Positions 9,415 through 18,929 of a stretch of DNA of 64,000 nucleotides are shown one piece after another. This DNA comes from Brevibacterium sp. XM4083 (lineage in GTDB: Bacteria; Actinomycetota; Actinomycetes; Actinomycetales; Brevibacteriaceae): positions 372,001 through 436,000 of the forward strand of contig NZ_VFYR02000002.1 of the NCBI RefSeq assembly GCF_006489205.2, read 5' to 3'. Below the pieces are notes generated by a model. The model had not been told where the DNA came from and made no database searches. It worked only from the letters and a program-made list of their open reading frames with translations. The translations under genes were made by a program, and so were the position numbers. How positions within the stretch are numbered: position 1 is the stretch's first letter; each line of letters begins with the position of its first letter.

Positions 9415-9692
9415 TTCTCGCGAGACTGCGGATCCTGGTTCGGCTGCGCCGCGGACCGGTTCGGCGCGGCGTCAGGCGTGGTGCGCGGTGCCGACTGGTC
9501 GGACTCTCGGCCCAGCTGACCCGGCTCGGTGGTCTTCTCATCGGTGTCATCGCTGCGGAGGTCCTTGACCTCGGACTTGAAGATCTTCAGCGACTGGCCG
9601 AGGCTCCTGGCCAGCATCGGCAGCTTGGGAGCACCGAAGATGAGGATGATGACGATGACCACCACGGCGATGTGCATGGGGCTTAAGTTCAT
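9411..9692 (-). CDS. tatA: Sec-independent translocase subunit TatA
   Basis: A 93-residue single-span protein that oligomerises to form the Tat conduit. After the short N-terminus MNLSPMH comes one hydrophobic helix, then the FGAPKLP hinge, an amphipathic helix (ARSLGQSLKIFKSEVKDL) and a disordered charged tail. ATG 9692 was chosen over an in-frame codon at 9725 because AGGAG stands 5 bases upstream and the family N-terminus fits. The FGAPKLP hinge with a TatA-like short length argues against TatB. It overlaps tatC by 4 bases. Confidence 0.94.
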   Translation of the reverse strand: MNLSPMHIAVVVIVIILIFGAPKLPMLARSLGQSLKIFKSEVKDLRSDDTDEKTTEPGQLGRESDQSAPRTTPDAAPNRSAAQPNQDPQSREK

Positions 9693-9766
9693 GAGAGCTC
9701 CTAGGCTTGTGACTGCTCCTGGCAATTCTACGCTGTGCGGCTGAGCCTTTCATCCGCGCGCGCCGA

Positions 9767-10654
9767 TCAGCCGAGGCGCTCCCGGGCGGCGGCCACCGCG
9801 TCCGGCGCGTCGATGGCCGCAACGACGTCGGCATGGCCGAGGAGGAACCGGGCCAGCCAGTCGCGGGAGTGGACGGTGAGACGGATCTCGACGCTGCCGT
9901 CGCCGTCGACGCCGTACGTCCGCTCGCGGACGTCGAGTTCGTCGGCGAGCCACGCCCCGGCCGCGGTCAGGGTCATCGTCACCTCGGTCGGCGCCTCGGG
10001 GGCGGCACCCTCGTGCATCGGCGGATGGGCGGTCTCCGTCCAGGCCCGGATCCGGGAGAGGGCGAAGCGGCGCGGGCCCTGCGCGGAGTAGCACCACGCG
10101 TCGAGATACCAGTCGGCGCCGGGCACGAGGCGCGTGGGGGCGATGGTGCGCGTGGTCAGTTCGTCGCGGGACTCGACGTAGTAGTCGATCTCGACGGCCG
10201 CCTCGGCGGCGATGAACCCCTTGAGCGCGCTCATCAGCTCCTCGTCGGCGGGGACGGGGTCGACGTCGACGGGGGTGTGGAGGTTCTCGCCGGCCGCGAC
10301 CCGCAGCTTCGCCGCCGCCGTGCGCACCGCCTCGGCGTCGAGGCCGGGCAGGGCGTCGATGAGTTCGAGGGCGAGGACGAGGAGGCCGGCCTCCTCGGCG
10401 CTCAGGCGCACGGGGACGGAGACCTCCTCGGCGTTGGAGATGTAGATCTTCCCGCCGTCCCACGTCGCGTCGATGAGGTCATCGGGCATGTGTCCGGGAC
10501 GACCGGTGACGAAGAGGAGCTCGAGGTCGTCGATGAGGGTCGCGGCATCGATGCCGAAGTACGCAGCCGTCTCCTCGAGGTCGGCGCCGGGGTGGGCATC
10601 GAGGTAGGGCACGAGGCTGAGCAGCCGGGTGAGCCTCTCACGCGCTGAGGACAC
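9767..10654 (-). CDS. pafC: WYL-domain transcriptional regulator PafC
   Basis: Second half of the PafBC heterodimer, which in mycobacteria activates the LexA-independent DNA damage response by recruiting RNA polymerase. The 295 residues hold an N-terminal winged-helix region, then a WYL domain (core ADWYLDAWCYSAQGPRRFALSRI) and a WCX extension at the C-terminus. It overlaps pafB by 17 bases, as usual for this pair. The position between the proteasome genes and tatA matches the mycobacterial order pafA-pafB-pafC-tatA-tatC-helY. Confidence 0.92.
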   Translation of the reverse strand: MSSARERLTRLLSLVPYLDAHPGADLEETAAYFGIDAATLIDDLELLFVTGRPGHMPDDLIDATWDGGKIYISNAEEVSVPVRLSAEEAGLLVLALELIDALPGLDAEAVRTAAAKLRVAAGENLHTPVDVDPVPADEELMSALKGFIAAEAAVEIDYYVESRDELTTRTIAPTRLVPGADWYLDAWCYSAQGPRRFALSRIRAWTETAHPPMHEGAAPEAPTEVTMTLTAAGAWLADELDVRERTYGVDGDGSVEIRLTVHSRDWLARFLLGHADVVAAIDAPDAVAAARERLG

Positions 10655-11651
10655 TGCGACCTCCCAAGCGGTCGAGGGAATCGGCGATCGTCTCCCGGCG
10701 CGCCTGCACCGCGCGCACGAGCTCGGCGGGCCCGCGGACCTCGACGGCGTCGCCGTAGCCGACGATCTCGGCCGCGAGCGTCTGGGCGTCGGAGTATTCG
10801 ACGATGATGTCCTCGCCGTCGCGCCGCACCCGGCGCCGGCGCAGCGGATCGGCCCGGTGGGCGGCCAGGCGCAGCCGCGCCTCGGTGACGACGGCCATCT
10901 CCGTGCTCGCCTGGAGGCTGACCGCGGGCGCGAAGTCGGCGGGGATCTCGTAGTCCCCGGGGTCGCGGCCGCCGAGTTTGGCGAGCTTCCCCTCGATCCG
11001 GGTGAGCCGGAACGTCCGTTCGGCCCCGCGGTCGAGGTCGAAGCCGATGAGGTAGACCCGGTCCCCGCGGCTGAGCAGGGCGTAGGGCTCGAGCCGCACC
11101 TTCCGCGGACTCTGCCCGGGCTTGTGGTACTTGAAGCTCACCGCTTCGCGGGCGTTGATGTGGTGGAGGGCGGTGGCGAAGTTGGCGTTGCCGAGTTTGC
11201 TCGCCGCTCCCGGGCCGATGCCGAGCCCCTGCCCGGCGGTGAGTTCGATGCCCAGCGCCCGCAGCTTCGTCAGCGCCTGAGCGCTCGATTCGCCGAGTTC
11301 GGTGTCGGACCAGAAGCGTGCAGCCACGGCCACCGCTGCCGCCTCGGCGGGGGTGAGATCGACGTCGCCCATCGCGTAGTCGTCGGTGGAGATCCGATAC
11401 CCGGTCTCCCCGACATCGGAGTACGCGTCGTGTTCGCCGCGGGTCGCGATCGTGATCCCCATGTGCCGCAGCAGCTCCTTGTCGCGGGAGAACTTGCGGT
11501 CGAAGGCGGCGTCGTCGAGGTCGCCGTAGCCGTCGATGGCGCTCATCAGGGTCGTCCGGGACACCCAGCCGCGGGCCGCCCGCAGGGCGATGAGCAGGTT
11601 CATCAGCCGCTCGGTCTGCTGCCGCTGGCGGCTCGCGCGTTGTGTGTTCAC
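10638..11651 (-). CDS. pafB: WYL-domain transcriptional regulator PafB
   Basis: Partner of PafC in the mycobacterial-type DNA damage activator. The 337-residue protein begins with a winged-helix domain (RLMNLLIALRAARGWVS), followed by a WYL domain around GDRVYLIGFDLDRGAERTFRLTRI and a C-terminal WCX region. GTG 11651 was chosen because a TACGGT -10 element (11659-11664, minus strand) ends 7 bases upstream, so the message would begin at the GTG; GTG 11660 is less likely. The long open frame upstream of this start is antisense to the DUF3866 gene and is not coding. Confidence 0.91.
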   Translation of the reverse strand: MNTQRASRQRQQTERLMNLLIALRAARGWVSRTTLMSAIDGYGDLDDAAFDRKFSRDKELLRHMGITIATRGEHDAYSDVGETGYRISTDDYAMGDVDLTPAEAAAVAVAARFWSDTELGESSAQALTKLRALGIELTAGQGLGIGPGAASKLGNANFATALHHINAREAVSFKYHKPGQSPRKVRLEPYALLSRGDRVYLIGFDLDRGAERTFRLTRIEGKLAKLGGRDPGDYEIPADFAPAVSLQASTEMAVVTEARLRLAAHRADPLRRRRVRRDGEDIIVEYSDAQTLAAEIVGYGDAVEVRGPAELVRAVQARRETIADSLDRLGGRSVLSA

Positions 11652-11702
11652 AGCATCCACCGTAACCCACCGCCACAGGGTTCGGGCGATAGGGTTGGGA
11701 CC
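11652..11702. promoter_or_regulatory. Divergent leaderless promoter pair, pafB and DUF3866
   Basis: Only 51 bases separate the start codons. TACGGT (11659-11664, minus strand) ends 7 bases before pafB GTG 11651. TAGGGT (11690-11695, plus strand) ends 7 bases before ATG 11703. Each -35 region would fall at or beyond the opposite promoter. Confidence 0.55.
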
Positions 11703-12839
11703 ATGATTCATTGGCGCACAGGCACCGTCGCAGGCATCCGCTCCTCCCGCCCCGGTCTCACCGAGGTCGACGCCGACCTCGACCGGCCCCTGCCGGGCAC
11801 GGACGTGGAGCGGATCAGGGCGATCGCCTACACCGAGGCGACAGGCACCCCGCAGGTCGGCGACACCGTCCTGCTCAACGTCTCCGCGCTCGCGAAGCGG
11901 CTCGGCACCGGCGGCTTCGGTCTCATCGTGGCCCTGCCCGACCGTCTGCCCGCGGACCCCGCCCCGGGTCCCGGCCATCTCGTCAAGGACCGCTACTCCC
12001 CCCTGCAGACGATGGTCCTCGGCGTCGACGATCAGGAGTCGGAGCATCACGGGATCCTCGCCGCGGCGGAGTCGATCGACGGCATGCCCGTCCTCGTCGC
12101 CGACCTCCACTCCGCGCTGCCGGCGGTCGTCGCCGGCATCCGCGCCGTCGATCCGACGCTGCGCGTCGCCTACATCCTCACCGACGGCGCGGCGCTGCCG
12201 GCCGCGTTCTCCCAGGCCGTGGCCGGGCTCACCGCTGCGGGGTGGATCACCGGCAGCATCAGCACGGGTCAGTCGTGGGGTGCTGATTACGAGGCGGTGA
12301 CGATCCACACCGGACTGCTCGCGGCCAAGCACGTCCTCGGCGCTGACATCGCCGTCGTCGCGCAGGGACCGGGCAACCTCGGCACGGGGACGAAGTACGG
12401 GTTCTCCGGTCTCGTCGTCGGCGAGCACCTCAATGCCGCCGCCCTCCTCGGCGGCATCCCCGTCGGAGTCCTGCGGATGTCGAACGCCGATGCCCGGGGC
12501 CGGCATTTCGGGATCTCCCACCACACGCTCACCGCGCTCGCCGAGGTGGCCCGTCCGGGCGTGCGGGTGCCGGTGCCGGACTTCGCGACGCTGCCGGAGG
12601 CCGACCGCGCCGCCATGGATCCCGATCCGCAGGTCATCGCCGAGGCGGTCGCCGAGCAGTTGCCTCAGCTGCGCGACCATGAGCTCGTCGACGTCGACCT
12701 GACCGGGCTGTGGGCGGCCCTGCACGACAGCCCCGTGGGCCTGTCGACGATGGGACGCAGACTGCCCGCCGATGCGGCAGCGTTCCTCGCTGCCGCCGCG
12801 GCGGGCAGGTATGCGGCGGGGCTCGTCTCCCCCGCCTGA
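11703..12839 (+). CDS. DUF3866 family protein
   Basis: A 378-residue protein of a family conserved in actinobacteria and some Firmicutes, with no established biochemical function. It starts MIHWRTGTV and carries conserved-looking blocks VGDTVLLN, GHLVKDRYSPLQTMV, ADLHSALPAV and VVAQGPGNLGTGTKYGFSG; the last is Gly-rich and could bind a phosphorylated ligand (inference). There is no signal peptide or membrane segment. It is divergent from pafB and convergent with the FKBP gene at 12852. The ATG start is 7 bases after TAGGGT. Confidence 0.8.
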   Translation: MIHWRTGTVAGIRSSRPGLTEVDADLDRPLPGTDVERIRAIAYTEATGTPQVGDTVLLNVSALAKRLGTGGFGLIVALPDRLPADPAPGPGHLVKDRYSPLQTMVLGVDDQESEHHGILAAAESIDGMPVLVADLHSALPAVVAGIRAVDPTLRVAYILTDGAALPAAFSQAVAGLTAAGWITGSISTGQSWGADYEAVTIHTGLLAAKHVLGADIAVVAQGPGNLGTGTKYGFSGLVVGEHLNAAALLGGIPVGVLRMSNADARGRHFGISHHTLTALAEVARPGVRVPVPDFATLPEADRAAMDPDPQVIAEAVAEQLPQLRDHELVDVDLTGLWAALHDSPVGLSTMGRRLPADAAAFLAAAAAGRYAAGLVSPA

Positions 12840-12851
12840 GTCAGCGTCCGG

Positions 12852-13226
12852 TCAGCGGATGCCTTCGAGGTCGCAGACGAAGATCAGCGACTCGCCGGGC
12901 TTGATGACCCCGCCGGCGCCCTGATCGCCGTAGGCGAGGTGCGCGGGGATCTGCAGGGTGCGGCGTCCGCCGACCTTCATCCCCTGGATGCCCTGGTCCC
13001 AGCCGGCGATGACCATGCCGGAACCGAGACGGAACTCGAGCGGGGTGCCGCGGTTGTACGAGGCATCGAACTCCTCGCCCGTCGAGTGGGCGACGCCGAC
13101 GTAGTTGACGCTCACGGTGTCCCCGGGCTTCGCCTCGGGGCCATCGCCGATGATGTCGTCGACGATGACGAGCTCCGTGGGAGCCTCGCCGCCGGGGAAT
13201 TCGACTTCGGGCTTCTGCTTGGCCAT
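12852..13226 (-). CDS. Cytosolic FKBP-type peptidyl-prolyl isomerase
   Basis: A 124-residue single FKBP domain catalysing cis-trans isomerisation of Xaa-Pro bonds. The C-terminal 100 residues follow the FKBP plan: GDTVSVNYVGVA, FDASYNRGTPLEFRLGSG, VIAGWDQGIQGMKVGG, RRTLQIPAHLAYGDQGAGG and a last strand LIFVCDLEGI. No signal peptide. AGGAGG lies 6 bases before ATG 13226. It sits 60 bases downstream of the lipoprotein FKBP gene and is probably in the same operon. Confidence 0.92.
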   Translation of the reverse strand: MAKQKPEVEFPGGEAPTELVIVDDIIGDGPEAKPGDTVSVNYVGVAHSTGEEFDASYNRGTPLEFRLGSGMVIAGWDQGIQGMKVGGRRTLQIPAHLAYGDQGAGGVIKPGESLIFVCDLEGIR

Positions 13227-13286
13227 GGTGTTCCTCCTTGGTGGTGGACTGCTGCGCCTGACCGGGCGGTCGACGCGAGGGGGGTC

Positions 13287-14243
13287 TCAGCCGTCGGCCG
13301 AGAGGATGTCGATGACGAAGATCAGCGTCGCGTTCTCCGGGATCTTCGGCGGGCTGCCGGCCGCGCCGTAGCCCTTGTCCGGGGGAATGACGAGGACGAT
13401 CTGGCTGCCGACCTTCTGGCCGACGAGGCCTTCGTTCCAGCCGTCGATGACGTTGGCCTGTCCCACCGGTGAGACGGGGAACGGCTGGCTGCCCTCGGGC
13501 CAGTTCGAGTCGAACGGCTGGGACGTGTCGTCCCACAGCCATCCGCTGTACTTCACGGCGACCGTCTGGCCCTCCTTGACCTCGGGGCCGGTGCCCTCGA
13601 TCGTCGTATACGTCTGGAGGTCGCTCGGCTTGTCGCCGGTGGGGGCGGTGATCTTCGGTTCGCCGTCGTCCTCCCATGTCACGGTCACGGGGTTGCCGGA
13701 CTGGTCGGTCTTCTCGCCCTCGGCGCGGGTGAGCGGCTGCGAGGTCTTCTCGATGTCGATGACGTAGACGAGCGTCTGGCTCGGCTGTCCCTGCTGGGGG
13801 CTGCCGTTGAGGGTCATGAGCACTCGGGAGCCGACCTTCTTGCCCTCGATCGCGGTGTAGAGGTCTTCGGAGATCTGGGACTTGTCCATGGGGAACCCGG
13901 CGGGCGATCCCGAGTCGTAGCTCGACTCGATGACCTCACCGGTGACGCCGGAGACCAGCGTCATCTGCGCGGTGACCTGCTCGCCGGCAGCCACCGGATC
14001 GCCGTCGCCCTCGGTGAGCACCTTAGCCTCGGTCGATTCAACGACGAGAGGGGCAGCGAACTCCACCGTCGGCTTCTCGCCCGGCTTGCCGTCGACGGTG
14101 ACGTCGTCGAGGCTCGTCGACTTCGCGTCCTGGGCGGGCACGGAGGCCGGAGCGCTCGCTCCGCTGTCGTCGGGCTCGGACGACCCGCAGGCCGAGAGCA
14201 GCAGCACGGCTGCCGCGATGGCGCTGAGCACTGTGGTGCGCAC
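13287..14243 (-). CDS. FKBP-type peptidyl-prolyl isomerase lipoprotein, two FKBP domains
   Basis: A 318-residue exported protein. The N-terminus is a lipoprotein signal ending in the lipobox LSAC (Cys about 19), so it should be anchored outside the membrane. Two FKBP-like domains follow. The first (about 55-165) is degenerate, with VIESSYDSG and PMDKSQ in place of the usual aromatic pocket. The second (about 215-318) keeps VAVKYSGWLWDD, IDGWNEGL and IPPDKGYGAAGSPPKIPENATL. It starts GTG 14243 with AAAGGA upstream, and lies 33 bases after pafA. Extracytoplasmic folding help is inferred. Confidence 0.88.
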   Translation of the reverse strand: MRTTVLSAIAAAVLLLSACGSSEPDDSGASAPASVPAQDAKSTSLDDVTVDGKPGEKPTVEFAAPLVVESTEAKVLTEGDGDPVAAGEQVTAQMTLVSGVTGEVIESSYDSGSPAGFPMDKSQISEDLYTAIEGKKVGSRVLMTLNGSPQQGQPSQTLVYVIDIEKTSQPLTRAEGEKTDQSGNPVTVTWEDDGEPKITAPTGDKPSDLQTYTTIEGTGPEVKEGQTVAVKYSGWLWDDTSQPFDSNWPEGSQPFPVSPVGQANVIDGWNEGLVGQKVGSQIVLVIPPDKGYGAAGSPPKIPENATLIFVIDILSADG

Positions 14244-14276
14244 GTGGTTCCTTTCGTCGGAATGTTCCAGACGATC

Positions 14277-15680
14277 CTACAGGCCGGCGATGAGAGCTTC
14301 GGCCTGCGGATGCGTCGGAGAGAAGGGGTCCTTGAGCGCCACGGCACGGCCCGATTCGTCGTTGAGGCGCAGATGGACCCAGTCGACGGTGTAGTCGCGG
14401 CGGGCGTCGTGGGCGGCGCGGATGAACTCTCCACGCACGGCCGCCCGCGTCGTCTGCGGTGGAGTCTCCTTCGCCGCGTCCTGGTCCTGCCGGCTGACGA
14501 GGTTCTTCGCCAGGCCCGCCGCCTCGAGCTTGGGGAAGAGTCCGGTGGCCGGGGTGATGTCGTGGTAGGCGATGTCGAGGCGCTGGATCTGCGGGTCGCT
14601 CAGCCCGATGTCGCCGCGGGTCATCGCCCGGTCGATGAGCGTGCGCTTGATCACCCAGTCGATCTCGGTGTCGACGCCGGAGAAGTCCTGCGCGTCGACG
14701 GCGGTGAGCATCCGCGACCACAGGTCGATGACATAGGCGGCCAGCGTCTCGTCCCCGAGGCTGTGGTCGCCGGTCTCGACGAGGTGGGCTGCCCGGTCCC
14801 GATAGTCGGTGAGCAGTCCCAGCGGTGTCGTCGTCGACCCGTCCGTGCGTTCGAGAACGGTCCTTCCCGTGAGGTCGCGGGCGATGACGCGGATGTCGCG
14901 GACGGGGTGGCGCAGCCCGTGGTCGGGGATTCGCGCCCCCTGTTCGATGAGGTCGAGCATGAGCACGGCGGAGCCGAGCTTGAGCGCCGAGGTGGCCGTC
15001 GACATCGAGGAGTCGCCGACGATGACGTGGAGTCGGCGGTACTTCTCCGCATCGGCGTGCGGTTCGTCGCGGGCGTTGATGATCGGCCGCGAGCGGGTCG
15101 TCGCCGAGGACAGGCCCTCCCACATGACGTCGGAGCGGGCGGAGAGGCCGAAGGTCATGTCCGTGCGCGAGACGTCCTCATCGGGGTGGAACGAGGAGGC
15201 GCGGGGAATGATCGCCCCGGCTCCGACGAGCAGCTGCCGGGTGACGAGGAAGGGCAGGAGCACGGTGGTCAGCCGGTTGAAGTCGAGGCCGCGGCGGATG
15301 AGGAAGTTCTCGTGCGAACCGTAGGAGTTGCCCGCCGCATCCGTATTGTTCTTCACCATGTGGATCCGCCCGGTCAGCCCGTCGGCGGCCAGCGCCTCCT
15401 GCGCCTGGTCGAGGAGGTCGATCATCAGTGCCTCACCCGCGCGATCCTGGGCGAGCAGGTCGGTGAGCGAATCGCATTCGGCGGTCGCGTACTCCGGGTG
15501 GGAGCCGACGTCGAGGTAGAGGCGGGAGCCGTTGGGGAGGAAGACGTTCGACGACCGTCCCCAGCTGACGACGGGCCGGAAGAGGTAGCGGGCGATCTCC
15601 TCGGGGCCGATCCGCCGCCGGTCCTCCCCAGGGGTGTGGGCGAGCCCGTACTCGGTCTCGAGCCCGTAGATGCGGGCCAT
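14277..15680 (-). CDS. pafA: Proteasome accessory factor PafA, Pup ligase
   Basis: ATP-dependent ligase that joins the C-terminal Glu of deamidated Pup to lysines of target proteins. The 467 residues have the glutamine-synthetase-like fold: LETEYGL at 7-13 with the catalytic-region Glu, SHPEYATAECDSL, KNNTDAAGNSYGSHENF and the NTRD-type NARDEPHAD segment. It is distinguished from Dop by lacking the Dop-specific insert after the first strand. The start codon ATG overlaps the prcA stop (TGATGG). It is last of the core dop-pup-prcB-prcA-pafA operon. Confidence 0.96.
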   Translation of the reverse strand: MARIYGLETEYGLAHTPGEDRRRIGPEEIARYLFRPVVSWGRSSNVFLPNGSRLYLDVGSHPEYATAECDSLTDLLAQDRAGEALMIDLLDQAQEALAADGLTGRIHMVKNNTDAAGNSYGSHENFLIRRGLDFNRLTTVLLPFLVTRQLLVGAGAIIPRASSFHPDEDVSRTDMTFGLSARSDVMWEGLSSATTRSRPIINARDEPHADAEKYRRLHVIVGDSSMSTATSALKLGSAVLMLDLIEQGARIPDHGLRHPVRDIRVIARDLTGRTVLERTDGSTTTPLGLLTDYRDRAAHLVETGDHSLGDETLAAYVIDLWSRMLTAVDAQDFSGVDTEIDWVIKRTLIDRAMTRGDIGLSDPQIQRLDIAYHDITPATGLFPKLEAAGLAKNLVSRQDQDAAKETPPQTTRAAVRGEFIRAAHDARRDYTVDWVHLRLNDESGRAVALKDPFSPTHPQAEALIAGL

Positions 15681-16369
15681 CAGTCCGACCGGAGCTCGGC
15701 CAGGGCGGCGTCGGAGAGCCGCCGGAAGGTGCGATGTCCGGGCACCTCGCGGTCGAGGACGGCGGCTTCGAGATCGTCGACGGGCAGCGGACCCGAACCG
15801 GCGGCGGTCAGCGCCTCGATGCCGAGGTCGACGACCTCGGTGAGCGGCTTCGCGCTCGTGACGATCCCCTTGAGCCGCGCGGTGATCGCATCGGCCTGGC
15901 CGCCGATGGCCACGTGCTCGGTCTCATCGATGACGGACCCGTCGTAGGTGATCCGGTAGAGCTGGTCGGTCGCGGCGGTGCGGCCGAGCTCGGCGACGAC
16001 GAGTTCGACCTCGAAGGGCTTCGACTCGGTCGTGAACACCCCGGCCAGGGTCTGGGCGTACGCGTTCGTCAGCCCCCGGGCGGTGACGTCGCTGCGGTCG
16101 TAGGAGTAGCCGCGCAGATCCGCGTAGCGGACCCCGGCCTGCCGCAGCGTCTCGAACTCGTTGTACTTGCCGACGGCGGCGAAGCCGATGCGGTCGTAGA
16201 TCTCGGCGATCTTGTGCAGCGTCGGCGAGGGGTTCTCGGCGAGCAGGAGGATGCCCGAGTCGTAGCGGAGGACGACGACGGACCGGCCGCGGGCGATGCC
16301 CTTGCGCGCGAAGTCCGCCCGATCCTTCATCAGCTGTTCGGGTGAGACGTAGAACGGTGCCTGAGTCAA
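15680..16369 (-). CDS. prcA: 20S proteasome alpha subunit PrcA
   Basis: Outer-ring subunit of the bacterial 20S proteasome that gates substrate entry. The 229 residues start [29 protein letters not shown], the N-terminal helix H0 region that forms the gate, followed by [18 protein letters not shown] and the [22 protein letters not shown] core. The start is TTG 16369, overlapping the prcB stop (TTGA), a tight translational coupling suited to equal subunit numbers. Confidence 0.95.
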   Translation of the reverse strand: MTQAPFYVSPEQLMKDRADFARKGIARGRSVVVLRYDSGILLLAENPSPTLHKIAEIYDRIGFAAVGKYNEFETLRQAGVRYADLRGYSYDRSDVTARGLTNAYAQTLAGVFTTESKPFEVELVVAELGRTAATDQLYRITYDGSVIDETEHVAIGGQADAITARLKGIVTSAKPLTEVVDLGIEALTAAGSGPLPVDDLEAAVLDREVPGHRTFRRLSDAALAELRSD

Positions 16370-17166
16370 GCCTGTGCCTTCCGCGTGCGCTCCGCGACCA
16401 CCTCGGCGGCGGTGGCGAGCACCCGATCGGCGGGGATCTCCCTGACCCCGGTGCCGAGTTCGACGGTGAAGACCGTCGGCGCGAGCTTCCGCACGAAATC
16501 CGGTCCCCCGGTCGCCGAGTCGTCGTCGGAGGCGTCGAAGAGGGCTTCGACGGCGACGCTGAGCGCGGCATCGGGCTCGAGTCCGGGCTCCCAGAGCTTC
16601 TTCAGCGCACCCCGGGCGAACCCGGAGCCCGAGCCGATCGCGTGGAAGCGGTGCTCCTCGTACTTGCCGCCGGTGATGTCGAAGCTGAAGATCTGCCCGT
16701 CCGGGCGGGAGTCGTCGACGCCGGCGAACATCGGCACGACGCTCAGCCCCTGCATCGCCAGTCCGAGGTTGCCGCGCAGCATCGCCGCGAGCCGGTTGGC
16801 CTTCCCGCCGAGGGAGAGCCGGGCGTCCTCGATCTTCTCGTAGTGCTCGAGCTCGAGCTGGAAGAGCCGGATGAGGTCGAGGGCGACACCGGCGGTGCCG
16901 GCGATGCCGATGACGGAGTAGTCGTCGGCGGGGCGCACCTTCTCCATCGCATGGGAGGCGATCATGTTCCCGATCGTCGCGCGCCGGTCACCGGCCATGA
17001 GGACGCCGGCGGCGGTGTGGAACGCGACGATCGTCGTCGCGTGCGGCAGCTGCTCGCTCATCGGCGAGCCCTGCGGCTGCGGCAGCGCGTCCGGGGCGAG
17101 ATCCCGGATGAGGTCGATGAAGGAGTTGCTCGTCGAGCTGAGGAATGCAGGCGGGAACCCTGCCAT
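16366..17166 (-). CDS. prcB: 20S proteasome beta subunit PrcB
   Basis: Catalytic subunit, made as a propeptide form. In the 266-residue product the mature N-terminus is predicted at Thr44, in HA|TTIVAFH, giving a 43-residue propeptide. The nucleophile Thr is followed by [14 protein letters not shown] with the conserved Asp/Arg and by the Lys region [23 protein letters not shown] 17166 sits 1 base after the pup stop; the longer open frame upstream is pup read in another frame. Confidence 0.95.
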   Translation of the reverse strand: MAGFPPAFLSSTSNSFIDLIRDLAPDALPQPQGSPMSEQLPHATTIVAFHTAAGVLMAGDRRATIGNMIASHAMEKVRPADDYSVIGIAGTAGVALDLIRLFQLELEHYEKIEDARLSLGGKANRLAAMLRGNLGLAMQGLSVVPMFAGVDDSRPDGQIFSFDITGGKYEEHRFHAIGSGSGFARGALKKLWEPGLEPDAALSVAVEALFDASDDDSATGGPDFVRKLAPTVFTVELGTGVREIPADRVLATAAEVVAERTRKAQA

Positions 17167-17167
17167 C

Positions 17168-17359
17168 TCATTGGCCGCCCTTCTGCACGAAGTTGCGGAC
17201 GAACTCTTCGGCGTTGGACTCGAGCACGCTGTCGATCTCGTCGAGGATCGAATCGACGTTCTCGGTGTTGATCTGGGCGGACACCGCCTGCGGCGGATCG
17301 ACCGGCGGCTCGTCCCCACCGGCGGAGTGGTCCTTGTTGATCTGTTCGTTCGAGCTCAT
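17168..17359 (-). CDS. pup: Prokaryotic ubiquitin-like protein Pup
   Basis: A 63-residue disordered protein tag. The C-terminal half ([29 protein letters not shown] in segments) contains the helix that binds the Mpa coiled coils and ends in GGQ. The terminal Gln means Dop must deamidate it to Glu before PafA can attach it. ATG 17359 overlaps the dop stop by one base (TGATG); an in-frame GTG at 17362 is a less likely start. Confidence 0.97.
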   Translation of the reverse strand: MSSNEQINKDHSAGGDEPPVDPPQAVSAQINTENVDSILDEIDSVLESNAEEFVRNFVQKGGQ

Positions 17360-18897
17360 CACAGCCTTCTCTCTTGCGTCTTGGCGCTCAGTCTAGTCAC
17401 TCCCAGGGCCGTCAGCAGGCCGTCGACGTCGTCGACGTCGGCCAGTCGCTCGGCGAGGAGAGCGCGGGTTCCCTTGCGGGGTTCGCTCATCGGCAGACGC
17501 ACCAGCCCGGCGGTCCCGGCGTCGAAGACGAGGGAGTCCCAGCTCGCGGCGACGAGAGCGTCGGAGAACCGCGTCACCGCGAGTCCCCTGAGGTAGGCGC
17601 GAGTGCCCTCCGGCGGGGTCGTGACGGCGGCCTCGACCTCCTCCAGTGTCGTCAGACGGGTGATCCGCCCGGCCCGCTCGAGCTTGTGGAAGAGGCCCTT
17701 CTCAGGGCGCACATCGTGGTACTGGACGTCGATGAGGGCGAGCTTCGGATGATCCCAGGACAGTCCCTCCCGCTGCCGGTAGCCGTCGAGGAGCACCCAT
17801 TTGGCGACCCAGTCGATCGAATCGGCGAGCGTCGTGGGATCGGCCGCGAGACCGTCGAGGAAGCGGCGCCATTCGGCGAGCACCTCCTGCGTCTCCGGGT
17901 CGTCACCGGCCTGCTCCCGGCAGGCGCTCCAGTAGAGGTCCTGGATCTCCAGGGCGGTCAGGTGCGACCCGTCGGCCAGCGGCAGGCGGGTGCTCAGCTG
18001 CAGATCATGGGAGACGTCCCAGAGCGCCTGGAGCGGGTCGGCGAGCTCGATCCGGGGAGCCAGACCCGCCTCGATGAGGCCGAGGACGAGGGCGGTCGAG
18101 CCGAACCGGACGAGGGTCGCAGGTTCGGCCAGGGTGGCGTCGCCGATGATGACGTGGAGTCGACGGTACCGGTCGGGATCGGCATGCGGTTCGTCACGGG
18201 TGTTGACGATGGGCCGGCGCAGCGTCGTCTCGAGTCCGACTTGGGCTTCGAAGAAGTCCGCCCGCGAGGAGATCTGGAAGCCGGGGGTCTCCCCTTCGCG
18301 GCCGATCCCGACCCGACCGGAGCCGCAGAGGATCTGCCGGGTGACGAAGAACGGGATGAGTCCGGCGACGAGGTCGTCGAAGTCAACGGTGCGCTCGACG
18401 AGGTAGTTCTCATGGGTGCCGTAGGAGGCGCCCTTCGAATCGGTGTTGTTCTTGTAGAGGTTGACCGGGGCGTCGGTCGCGGCCAGGCGACGGACGGAGG
18501 CCAGGGCGACGAGATCCCCGGCCCGGTCGTAGGTGACGAGGTCACGCGGGGTGAGCACCTCGGGTGAGGAGTACTCGGGGTGGGCGTGGTCGACGTAGTA
18601 GCGGGCGCCGTTCTCCGTGACGACGTTGGCGAGGTACTCGGCTTCGACCGCCTCGGCGGGCAGGTGCGTGAGCTGGGAGACGTCGGCGTCGGCGACGTTC
18701 ATGAGGAACCCGCGGGCATCGGCGAGCGGGGACTCGGTCTCGAAGTCCCAGAAGCTCTGGGACGACTTGAGACCGCGCGGCCCCGCATACGCGTCGACGA
18801 CGCGCGCGGAGTCGCGCATCGGGTTCGCCCCGGGGTTGCCCGGCTGGCTCAGCCCGAACTCGGTCTCGGCTCCCATCACCCGGTGCACCGTGATCAT
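17359..18897 (-). CDS. dop: Pup deamidase/depupylase Dop
   Basis: Converts the C-terminal Gln of Pup to Glu and also removes Pup from targets. The 512 residues are longer than PafA, starting MITVHRVMGAETEFGLS with the nucleotide-binding Glu region, and containing GARYYVDHAHPEYSSPE, KNNTDSKGASYGTHENY and NTRDEPHADPDRYRRLHV. The first operon gene: GGAGGGAG lies upstream of the ATG and only 32 bases separate it from the divergent DUF3054 gene. Confidence 0.95.
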   Translation of the reverse strand: MITVHRVMGAETEFGLSQPGNPGANPMRDSARVVDAYAGPRGLKSSQSFWDFETESPLADARGFLMNVADADVSQLTHLPAEAVEAEYLANVVTENGARYYVDHAHPEYSSPEVLTPRDLVTYDRAGDLVALASVRRLAATDAPVNLYKNNTDSKGASYGTHENYLVERTVDFDDLVAGLIPFFVTRQILCGSGRVGIGREGETPGFQISSRADFFEAQVGLETTLRRPIVNTRDEPHADPDRYRRLHVIIGDATLAEPATLVRFGSTALVLGLIEAGLAPRIELADPLQALWDVSHDLQLSTRLPLADGSHLTALEIQDLYWSACREQAGDDPETQEVLAEWRRFLDGLAADPTTLADSIDWVAKWVLLDGYRQREGLSWDHPKLALIDVQYHDVRPEKGLFHKLERAGRITRLTTLEEVEAAVTTPPEGTRAYLRGLAVTRFSDALVAASWDSLVFDAGTAGLVRLPMSEPRKGTRALLAERLADVDDVDGLLTALGVTRLSAKTQERRL

Positions 18898-18916
18898 GAC
18901 CTGCTCCCTCCACCGT

Positions 18917-18922
18917 TAGACT
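18917..18922 (+). promoter_or_regulatory. -10 element of the DUF3054 gene
   Basis: TAGACT ends 7 bases before GTG 18930, implying a leaderless transcript. It lies within the 32-base gap to dop. Confidence 0.5.
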
Positions 18923-18929
18923 CGCAGTC

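Noticed and set aside
14244..15947. 567-codon plus-strand open frame
   Set aside because: Antisense to pafA and prcA, which are unmistakable.
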